In this document: positions 8,626-15,898 of the stretch, piece after piece
Numbering within the stretch: the first letter of the stretch is position 1
How the letters are laid out: every line of letters begins with the position of its first letter
Source: Pseudomonadales bacterium
GTDB taxonomy: Bacteria; Pseudomonadota; Gammaproteobacteria; Pseudomonadales; UBA7239
Assembly (NCBI GenBank): GCA_020443005.1
Contig: JAGRJA010000209.1
Span: 1 to 20,121 of the forward strand
Direction of reading: 5' to 3'
DNA length: 20,121 nt
The notes under the pieces: generated by a model
What the model was told of the DNA's origin: nothing
Databases searched by the model: none
Seen by the model: only the letters and a program-made list of their open reading frames with translations
Translations under genes and position numbers: made by a program

Positions 8626-9144
8626 GTTTTTGGCTCCTTGTTAAAAAAACAGGCCAGACTCGCTCAACACAGACACGAATCCAGCCATCGCACATATTAA
8701 ACCATTCGCTTTATTCTAACCACTACCCAGATCAAATAACCCTCAATATTTAACTGATAATTCATTGATAAATAGGCGTTTTATGATTGTTTCACCCGTG
8801 GAAACACACCTTTTCCACCAGCACAAGAGTCAGGGTCATAACAAATAATCACGGTACAACACATAACAAAAGCACTCAGGAGCAAAACCGTCCGCATCAG
8901 GGGTTGGCGTGTAATTCCAAATCAACCTGAATCGGACAAAAAACCAACAGGCAAACACTTAGCGATTAAACGATGAACTATTCCGCTGGGTGGCGAAGCA
9001 GAATGTTTCTTCACACGAATATACAGCGTGAAAAATGAAAGACGGTGGTGCTGAAAATAAACTATCCAGTTTGCCCAAAACCAATTTAAAGGCAGCTTGG
9101 CTTGTGCGGCCAATTACCTTCCAATAGCTTCCAAACATTAAGAC
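8626..9144. other. 519-bp divergent intergenic region without a gene
   Basis: This AT-rich stretch separates the minus-strand DUF11 cluster from the plus-strand 1342-residue gene, so it should carry promoters in both directions. I see no credible coding sequence, tRNA or rho-independent terminator. The firm elements are the CAAGGAG ribosome site at 8634-8640 (minus) and one inverted repeat at 8788-8806. No pair of hexamers on the minus strand matches a sigma-70 promoter well enough to call. The size is generous for two promoters, which leaves room for regulator sites or a small RNA. Confidence 0.6.
8788..8806. promoter_or_regulatory. Inverted repeat, possible operator
   Basis: TGTTTC and GAAACA form perfect 6-bp arms around a seven-base centre (ACCCGTG). 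It lies inside the divergent region, about 160 bp from the minus-strand gene and 340 bp from the plus-strand gene. The spacing resembles that of a dimeric regulator site, but no specific regulator is recognised and no second copy was seen. Confidence 0.3.
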
Positions 9145-12100
9145 ATGCGAGTTATAATCGCCACTATGCGCTCACCTGATACTTACCCCTTCACAATCTG
9201 TTACTGGCTGAAACTGGGCTTTATTGCCACCATTTTCTTCCTATCAGCTTCAGCGCAAGCCTACTTCTGTGCAACGCCGGGGAAAGACGGCGCTGGCGGT
9301 ACCTTAAGCGGTATTATCAACACCTATTACCCCGCATCTTCAGCCGGCACAGTATCTGCCGGCAGTACCAGCATTCCTGTTGGCAGCCCCACTGGCGCAG
9401 CCACAGCTGTCGGAAGTGGTGACCTGTTGTTGATAATTCAAATGCAGGGTGCAGAACTCAACAGCTCAAACACGAATTCCTACGGTGACGGCGTATCCGG
9501 AGACCCGGCTCAAGGTTCGACCGGCATTGTTGCGGGTAATTACGAGTTTGTACGAGCGACCTCAGCTGTGGGTGGTGGCTCGGTTAGCATTCAGGGGCTG
9601 GGAGCCGGAAATGGCCTGATCAACAGTTATTACAATGATGCACCTACAGCCACACGGGGAAGGCGTACTTTCCAGGTTATTCGTGTACCGCAGTACACCA
9701 CAGCAACCTTGAGCTCTTCACTGACGGCGAGCCCCTGGAATGGCAGTACAGGTGGCGTTATCGCTATTGATGTGGAGGCGGCATTGACCCTGAACGGCAC
9801 GGTTGATCTTACCGGGTACGGTTTTCGCGGAGGTGGCGCCTTACAGATTGGCTACAGCGGAGGCCCTTACCCGAGTGACTACCGAAGCCTCTCAACAGCG
9901 GGATATCACGCCTCAAAAGGTGAAGGTACTGCAGGTACACCGCGCTATGTTTACAGCACAGTCAGCAATACCATTACCAATACGGGTATTGAAGGTTACC
10001 CGAATGGCTCATTTGCCAATGGTGCACCGGGTAATGCCGGTGGCGGTGGCGATGATGTAACGGCAGGCACCAACCACAACGCCGGTGGGGGTGGTGGTTC
10101 GAACGGTGGTCAGGGTGGTCGTGGTGGTTATACCTGGAACGGCTCCACTGCCAATGGCAACAATATCGGTGGATTCCCGGGTGCCACATTCAATGCCAGT
10201 GCTTCTTCTATTGTTATGGGTGGTGGTGGTGGTGCCGGTGGAAGAAACAACAGCTCTGGCGTCATGAGCAGTGGTGGTGCCGGCGGCGGTATTTTTATTT
10301 CCCGATCCAACAGCATCACAGGTTCAGGTACCATTACGGTAAACGGCGGCAATGGTGTGACCGCAGAAAACGATGGCTCCGGCGGCGGCGGTGCCGGTGG
10401 CTCTGTGCTGATGTACACCACAACGGGCAACTTTTCCGGGCTGACTGTCAATGCCCGAGGAGGCAACGGAGGCAACGCCTGGCCAACCCAGGGTGGTTCA
10501 AGCTCTAATGCACATGGCCCCGGCGGGGGCGGCGGCGGCGGCGCCGTGTTACTATCGGCCGGCGGCGCCAGTGTCAACACTTCAGGAGGCACCAACGGAA
10601 CCACGCTTAGCTCTGCCTTGCCCTATGGCGCAGGCAGTGGTTCAAGCGGCAGTAGCAGCACTTCCTTGACGGGTACTTCTATTCCCGGTATATCAGGCGG
10701 GGGCTATTGCTTCGATATGACCGGCACACTTTTTGATGATGTTAACTACGGTGGTGGGACAGGAAGAAACTACTCAACCGCAAACTCATCTGCCACCAGC
10801 TCCGGTTTTGCCAATAATGCTATTGCCTCATCAGGGAGCACCGTAGAACTTTACACTTCGACTGGCGCCTATATCAGTAATGCCACGACAGATGCATCCG
10901 GTAGCTACAGTTTTACCGAGCGCATTGGCAGCTATCAAATCAGGGCTGTTAACAGCACCATCAACTCGGTTCGCGGCAACCCCGGTGTATCCCCGGTACA
11001 AACCTATCGTACGACTGCCAGCAGTGGCAGCGCCGTTGCTGTAACCAACGAAATTGGCGGTGCAAACCCGGCAGATACGGATGCAGCGGCTAATGGCGGC
11101 TCATCATCATTAGCGACACTGAACGCACCTGCAAATACCACCGTACAATCACTTGCACCGGCAACAATCACCAGTGCCAATATTCCCAACATCGATTTCG
11201 GATTCAATTTCGACACCATTGTTAACACCAATGACAGTGGCCAGGGCTCTTTCCGGCAGTTTATCGATGTGGCGAATACACTGGCAAACACCAACCTGAA
11301 TCAGGACAGCAACGGTATTACTGACCCTGCAGCGAGTGTTGAAACATCCATTTTCATGTTGCCCTCTTCTGCACTTAGCAGTGGTGTGGGTGTAATTAAT
11401 GTCAACAGTGATCTCTCTGCCATAACCGACAATGCAACGCATATTGATGGCCGAACACAAACTGCAAACACGGTTACCAGTTCAGGGAACTCGAACAGTG
11501 GCAGCCTTGGTAGTGGCGGCACTGTTGGCACAACTGCAACTGCACTTTCAAGCGTTGCAAGACCGGAAATAGAAATTGTCGATAATGCAGGTGCACTCAA
11601 TGGTCTTTACATCACTGCTGATGACGTTACCGTACGCAACATTTCGATTCATGGCTTTGGTTCAAACAACGCCAACGCCGACATTCGCGTTCAGGGCGCT
11701 TTCACGGGAATCAATATTACAGAAAACATTATCGGGGCTTCAGCCAGCAGTTTCTCGCTACCTGCTTCCGATTCGTACATCGGTATTTTTATGGGTGGCG
11801 GCGGAACAACAGCTTCCATCACCAACAACCTGATCGGGTTTACCCAGCGTTTCGGTGTGCGAATCAACAATAACGCTACTGACATTACCTTCACCGGCAA
11901 CGAAGTTTCAAATACCGGACTCAATCAGAGTCAGCGTAGTGCCGTTTATTTTGACCAGGTAGGTACTGGTGTATTTTCAGGCAACCTGATTGAAGATAAT
12001 GCTGCTGCTGGTGTTCAGTTTGACAACATCGGCACCACATTTAACCTGTCAGAAAACACCATTCGCAACAACGGTTCTGGCGGCTCAATTACTGCCGGTA

Positions 12101-13173
12101 TTGCCATGTACAACACTACAACCGCAACCACCTCTATCGCTGAAAATATCATTAATGGCAACAGCGGAAACGGCATCTTTGTCGCTACCACTCAAACCGG
12201 CACAACCATTTCACAAAACAGCCTATACAACAACGGGCAACTGGGTATCGACCTGCATACTGATCCGCTCGATGTGAACGGTGTTTCGCCCTATGTCACC
12301 CAGAATGATGATGGTGACAGTGATACAGGCTCCAACAACCTGCTCAACTTTCCTGTCATCACCGGCGCAGGCATTTCAGGCAGCAATCTGATCGTAAGTG
12401 GTTTTGCACCCGCTGGGGCCAGCATAGAATGGTTTATTGCCGATGGCGGCACCAATCCGAACCCAAATTCGTTCAGCATTGATTTTGGTGAGGGGCAGAC
12501 CTACCTGACAACAACAGTGGAAGGTTCCGGCAGCGACACGGACAGCACAACCGGCAGTTATACGGGCGACAGCTGTGCTGCTGCACCCTGTACAGCAAAC
12601 AAGTTTTCATTTTCTATACCCGTACCGGGCGGGGTGAGCATTGGCACCACGCTTACCAGCACAGCCACCACCTCAGATGGCACTTCCGAGTTCAGTGGTG
12701 TTTATGTTGTTACAGGTTTTCCGCTGATTATGGTTTCGAAAACTTCAGTGACCTACTCCGACCCTGTAAACGCGCTTAGTAACCCGAAAGCCATTCCCGG
12801 CGCCACCATGATCTACACTATCACTGTTACCAATATGGGGGATGGCAATGTCGATCTTGACTCAATAAGTATTGTAGACCCTGTACCTGTCAACACCACT
12901 TTTGTCAGTGGCAACTTTGACGGCTCAACAACAGGCCCGATCAAATTTTCCAACGGCACACCCTCAAGCGGCCTGAGCCTGACATTTAATCCTGCAAGTG
13001 AAGGGTCTGACGATATCGATTTTGCTACAGATGGTGTGCCAACCTGGAATGCAAGCTCAACCGACACACCCATAACACATATCCGGTTTCGGCCTCAGGG
13101 CACAATGGCTTTCGACAATAACCCTGCACTTAACCCGAACTTTTCCATTCAGTTCAAAGTTACGATTGACTGA
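9145..13173 (+). CDS. Giant mosaic surface protein: Gly-rich region, SdrD-like module, beta-helix and terminal DUF11 (1342 aa)
   Basis: An exported protein whose signal peptide ends SASAQA near residue 39. The N-terminal part (about 45-270) resembles the start of AgmC-type and similar large surface proteins (GDLLLIIQMQGAE). Residues about 285-518 are very glycine-rich, with runs of five to eight Gly. An SdrD-B-like module follows (about 520-640, TGTLFDDVNYGG and TTDASGSYSF). Near 690 is NTNDSGQGSFRQFID, typical of the segment before bacterial parallel beta-helices. Residues about 818-1040 repeat N-I/L-I-x-N turns (ITENIIG, ITNNLIG, LSENTIRNNG, ISQNSLYNNG), a right-handed beta-helix. A DUF11 domain ends the protein (about 1198-1342: SKTSVTYSDPVN, NPKAIPGAT, FSIQFKVTID). 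The start is uncertain: neither the ATG at 9145 nor the in-frame ATG at 9166 has a clear ribosome site, and TATAAT lies at 9153-9158 between them. Divergent from the DUF11 cluster, it is probably a surface adhesin, matrix or carbohydrate-contacting protein using the same export route. Confidence 0.87.
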   Translation: MRVIIATMRSPDTYPFTICYWLKLGFIATIFFLSASAQAYFCATPGKDGAGGTLSGIINTYYPASSAGTVSAGSTSIPVGSPTGAATAVGSGDLLLIIQMQGAELNSSNTNSYGDGVSGDPAQGSTGIVAGNYEFVRATSAVGGGSVSIQGLGAGNGLINSYYNDAPTATRGRRTFQVIRVPQYTTATLSSSLTASPWNGSTGGVIAIDVEAALTLNGTVDLTGYGFRGGGALQIGYSGGPYPSDYRSLSTAGYHASKGEGTAGTPRYVYSTVSNTITNTGIEGYPNGSFANGAPGNAGGGGDDVTAGTNHNAGGGGGSNGGQGGRGGYTWNGSTANGNNIGGFPGATFNASASSIVMGGGGGAGGRNNSSGVMSSGGAGGGIFISRSNSITGSGTITVNGGNGVTAENDGSGGGGAGGSVLMYTTTGNFSGLTVNARGGNGGNAWPTQGGSSSNAHGPGGGGGGGAVLLSAGGASVNTSGGTNGTTLSSALPYGAGSGSSGSSSTSLTGTSIPGISGGGYCFDMTGTLFDDVNYGGGTGRNYSTANSSATSSGFANNAIASSGSTVELYTSTGAYISNATTDASGSYSFTERIGSYQIRAVNSTINSVRGNPGVSPVQTYRTTASSGSAVAVTNEIGGANPADTDAAANGGSSSLATLNAPANTTVQSLAPATITSANIPNIDFGFNFDTIVNTNDSGQGSFRQFIDVANTLANTNLNQDSNGITDPAASVETSIFMLPSSALSSGVGVINVNSDLSAITDNATHIDGRTQTANTVTSSGNSNSGSLGSGGTVGTTATALSSVARPEIEIVDNAGALNGLYITADDVTVRNISIHGFGSNNANADIRVQGAFTGINITENIIGASASSFSLPASDSYIGIFMGGGGTTASITNNLIGFTQRFGVRINNNATDITFTGNEVSNTGLNQSQRSAVYFDQVGTGVFSGNLIEDNAAAGVQFDNIGTTFNLSENTIRNNGSGGSITAGIAMYNTTTATTSIAENIINGNSGNGIFVATTQTGTTISQNSLYNNGQLGIDLHTDPLDVNGVSPYVTQNDDGDSDTGSNNLLNFPVITGAGISGSNLIVSGFAPAGASIEWFIADGGTNPNPNSFSIDFGEGQTYLTTTVEGSGSDTDSTTGSYTGDSCAAAPCTANKFSFSIPVPGGVSIGTTLTSTATTSDGTSEFSGVYVVTGFPLIMVSKTSVTYSDPVNALSNPKAIPGATMIYTITVTNMGDGNVDLDSISIVDPVPVNTTFVSGNFDGSTTGPIKFSNGTPSSGLSLTFNPASEGSDDIDFATDGVPTWNASSTDTPITHIRFRPQGTMAFDNNPALNPNFSIQFKVTID

Positions 13174-13187
13174 TACACAAACTGCTT

Positions 13188-13237
13188 TCCAGCAATACCC
13201 GCCGGGTATCAATCCATATTAATCGTATATTGCTGGA
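13188..13237. terminator. Nested inverted repeats between convergent genes
   Basis: TCCAGCAATA (13188-13197) pairs perfectly with TATTGCTGGA (13228-13237). Inside, ATACCC-GCC-GGGTAT (13195-13209) is a second perfect hairpin that uses overlapping bases, so the two structures are mutually exclusive at 13195-13197. The site covers the 35-bp gap between the 1342-residue gene and the convergent sulfotransferase gene and runs into the latter's last codons. There is no U-tract. A bidirectional terminator or 3' end stabiliser is possible. Confidence 0.4.
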
Positions 13238-14357
13238 GATAGAAATCAAAACGCGAAAGCACCTGATCTTCAGTCAAGCCATATTGAGCCAGACTGTACT
13301 CATGCTTACCGTGCTTGTTCATGGGATGTGCCTTGTCATAGTCGCGCAATTGTTTGGCAACCGTATCATCAAATGGCAGTTTGAAATGGGCGTAAATACT
13401 TTCTGCTGTGGCCACTGCATTATTCACAAAATCGGTAAACTGAATGTCGATAAAACGGTCGGGGTTCATTGTACTGCGCGCCTGTAAACCACGCTCCAGT
13501 TTTCGGGCAAGGTATTCCAGCAAAACCGGGCCAAGCTCATGCAGGTCATACGACTCGCGTTGTTTCATCATATTCGCCATCATCGAGCAATACGACGCCA
13601 CACTTTCCAGCGGGTTGCGATGGGTAATGATGATGCCGCAATCGGGAAACAGCTCGACAAGAATATCCAGTGCCCACAAATGCCCGGGCGTTTTCAGCAC
13701 CCAGCGTTCACCGGGGCGCTGCCACTGAATCATCCTCAACAGGTCAGCATAGTAGGCATAACTTTTGCGTAAATCCTGTTTTTGAAACCAGGAACCGTAG
13801 GGTTCCATCATGGTTTCCACACCGAACTGCACATCACAAAAAGTATGGTTCAGCAAATGGATGCACTCTTCCGGTGTATCAACGCTGGTGGCGTGAATCT
13901 TGGCAAATTCCGGGTTTTTCTTTTGCTCCTCCTCGAAAGCTTTCATGCCTTCATAACGCGGGTCGGGCGCACCCTTGGGCAAACCTTCAATCGGCTCGGG
14001 GTTAAAACCTTCCCACATATACAAGGGCCTCGCTGCCGGGTCTGCTGCCAACAGATTGAGCAGGGCCGATGTACCGGTACGCGGCAAGCCGGTTAAAAAC
14101 AGCGGCTGATTGATTTTTTCATTGCGAATTTCCGGGTGAAGTTTGAACGCATTTTCAATGCGCAAACGGGCAGCGAGCAAGTCGACAACCCTGCGACGAC
14201 AGCGCTTGCGTCCGCGTTCGGAATAGCCATTGTTGTCGTATGTTTCCAGCAATACTTGCAGGCCTTCCATAAAATCGTTCTCCCCAAAATCGGAAAGCCC
14301 GGTTTTTTGTCTGGCGTCTTCGAGAACACCCTCAATTGCAAAACTGATTTCACTCAT
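13209..14357 (-). CDS. PAPS-dependent sulfotransferase family protein
   Basis: A 382-residue cytoplasmic protein of the Sulfotransfer_3 type. The 5'-phosphosulfate-binding loop is GLPRTGTS (residues 90-97). LKTPGH (221-226) is the conserved catalytic-region strand, and HRNPLESVASYCS (246-258) is the 3'-phosphate-binding segment. These fit transfer of sulfate from PAPS to a hydroxyl acceptor. The acceptor, perhaps a lipid, sterol or small alcohol, cannot be read from sequence. Length fits the family and nothing is missing. The ATG at 14357 is supported by CAGGAG six bases upstream. It lies 144 bp downstream of the DUF1214 gene on the same strand, an association I recall from marine gammaproteobacteria, so the two may be functionally linked. 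No PAPS synthesis gene is in the window. No signal peptide or membrane span is seen. Confidence 0.9.
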   Translation of the reverse strand: MSEISFAIEGVLEDARQKTGLSDFGENDFMEGLQVLLETYDNNGYSERGRKRCRRRVVDLLAARLRIENAFKLHPEIRNEKINQPLFLTGLPRTGTSALLNLLAADPAARPLYMWEGFNPEPIEGLPKGAPDPRYEGMKAFEEEQKKNPEFAKIHATSVDTPEECIHLLNHTFCDVQFGVETMMEPYGSWFQKQDLRKSYAYYADLLRMIQWQRPGERWVLKTPGHLWALDILVELFPDCGIIITHRNPLESVASYCSMMANMMKQRESYDLHELGPVLLEYLARKLERGLQARSTMNPDRFIDIQFTDFVNNAVATAESIYAHFKLPFDDTVAKQLRDYDKAHPMNKHGKHEYSLAQYGLTEDQVLSRFDFYLQQYTINMD

Positions 14358-14501
14358 ATCAAACTCCTGAAGCTCTGCTGAATCGTTTCATTCTTGTGCT
14401 ACCTGTTATCTCGTGTTTATAAATTTGCCATAAACTCACAGTGTCACTGCTGAAGCGCTAGGTTTTAAATAATTTTTCAAACAAGCTGCTTGTATTTAAG
14501 C

Positions 14502-15647
14502 TCACGCATCGGCCAGTTCGGATAACTTGACCAATCGAGTCACCGGGTCGGGGTGATGACTCGCCCTGATCCAGCGTACACACATGGTGCCTTCATTGCG
14601 CCCGCAGGTATTCATCCAGTTTTCGACACCCGGGTCGCTTTTGGCGATAACAATACGCACGCTGCCATCTGCCCGGTACTTCGCCATGAACTTGTTCAGG
14701 TGTACCGGAAAGTAGCGGTAATCGAGGCTCTCCAGCCAGTAATTGCCGAGCTGGAAGTTCCAGAAGTCACACTCCGGCGGTGTCAATTCAACCACCAGCG
14801 CCTCGTCATCGGCAATTTTGAAATAGCTGTGGTAGTAGGCAATATTGGGGTCACCACCCGCTTGCGCCGCCTTTTCGGGGTTGAAACGCGGCAACTGGTT
14901 GGTATGTTTTTTGAAGTCTTCTGTCCATTGCGCAAACAGCGCCGCCGTACCGTGAACAAAAAAGCCGACACCGGCCAGCGCCTTGTCGACCCGCTCGGCA
15001 TTCAGGAGTCGCGGCTGATTGGGGCCGTCGATACGCTCGATATGCACCTGTGCAGGAATTTCATTTTTATGATCAAGGCGGGTCTGGCGCACCTGTATCA
15101 ACCTTGTACCTTCAGCCATCGGCAACCAGTTGCCGGGCTGCTTTTCCTTGCTGGCGATAATTTCAAAACGCCCGTCTTTGTCGATATCCATATCGGCCGC
15201 TTCAAGGTAGCCGGTGGTATCCAGTGAGCTGGTCTTGCCATAGCCACCTGCCTGACTACCGAAACCGAGGTAGTGCACGGTTCCGCGCGTACCGGTAATA
15301 CGATAGGTGAAGTTGCCGTTGACCGGCGCCGCCAGATAGATGTTATCGGGGTTATCCATTCCCATTTTTATGGTTTCATGCACGGCTCTGCTGAAGGCAG
15401 GCGCCTGGGTATCGGCCGCTTCGAGGAAGGATTCCAGTGCAGCCCGGGTCAGTCGGGCCATATAACGCCAGCCTTCTGCCCGATCCAGCGGATTGGCAGG
15501 TGCAGTTTCAGCCAAAACAACTTTGTGCCCCGCTTCTTTCAAGGCATCACAAAAGTCATCCCAGCTACGCCCGTCCATGGCTCTCGCCAGTGATTCACTT
15601 GTTTCTCCATCGGTGTTTTTGTCAGCACGCTCATTACCGCTCATCAT
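14502..15647 (-). CDS. DUF1214 domain-containing protein
   Basis: A 381-residue protein without a signal peptide. The C-terminal part (about 240-375) has the DUF1214 pattern: aromatic strands FWNFQLGNYWLESLDYR and HLNKFMAKYRADGSVRIVI, then WMNTCGRNEGTMCVRW and HHPDP. The N-terminal part has strands typical of the same fold (NFTYRITGTRGTVHYLGFG, about 111-129). The family is widespread and mostly uncharacterised; no active site can be named. It precedes the sulfotransferase gene by 144 bp, which suggests a shared pathway. The start is ambiguous: two ATG codons lie in tandem at 15647 and 15644, and AAGGGG is three bases before the first and six before the second, so 15644 is probably used more. 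It is divergent from uvrA across a 251-bp spacer. Confidence 0.85.
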   Translation of the reverse strand: MMSGNERADKNTDGETSESLARAMDGRSWDDFCDALKEAGHKVVLAETAPANPLDRAEGWRYMARLTRAALESFLEAADTQAPAFSRAVHETIKMGMDNPDNIYLAAPVNGNFTYRITGTRGTVHYLGFGSQAGGYGKTSSLDTTGYLEAADMDIDKDGRFEIIASKEKQPGNWLPMAEGTRLIQVRQTRLDHKNEIPAQVHIERIDGPNQPRLLNAERVDKALAGVGFFVHGTAALFAQWTEDFKKHTNQLPRFNPEKAAQAGGDPNIAYYHSYFKIADDEALVVELTPPECDFWNFQLGNYWLESLDYRYFPVHLNKFMAKYRADGSVRIVIAKSDPGVENWMNTCGRNEGTMCVRWIRASHHPDPVTRLVKLSELADA

Positions 15648-15898
15648 TATCCCCTTGTCTGCTATTGGCCCAGAGCCTGAAGCTTATCAGCCAGAACATA
15701 AAAGTTAATAGGGGAAAGGCTCTGTTGTGCTCAGGACAAGTTATCTATACACACCAGGTGAACAGGGTTTGGGTTTAACGCGTACAAACGGTTGCCATTG
15801 GCTGCGGCGCGCCTATATCCACAACAAAAACACAGTGGGAAGGGTCAGACAGGCAGCAAGATGGTATCATCAACGGTTTTTCCAACAGGCTGTCAATA

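Noticed and set aside
10020..10560. CRISPR-like or tandem DNA repeats
   Set aside because: The repetition is short and irregular GGT/GGC codon runs within one reading frame, with no repeat-spacer periodicity.
10128..10604. A proline-rich 158-codon frame on the minus strand
   Set aside because: It is the antisense of the glycine-codon runs in the giant surface protein (GGN read backward gives CCN), so the proline richness is a mirror effect.
14481..14493. ACAAG-CTG-CTTGT hairpin downstream of the DUF1214 gene as a terminator
   Set aside because: The stem is only five pairs and an A-rich stretch, not a U-run, follows on the transcribed strand, so it is too weak to call.
14553..15227. A 224-codon open frame on the plus strand opposite the DUF1214 gene
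   Set aside because: It lies wholly antisense to a gene with clear family similarity, has no ribosome site or recognisable domain, and its length is explained by the codon bias of the opposite strand.
15648..15898. LexA (SOS) box upstream of uvrA
   Set aside because: No CTGT-N8-ACAG match was found. The nearest CTGT (15722) is followed by ACAA at the wrong spacing.
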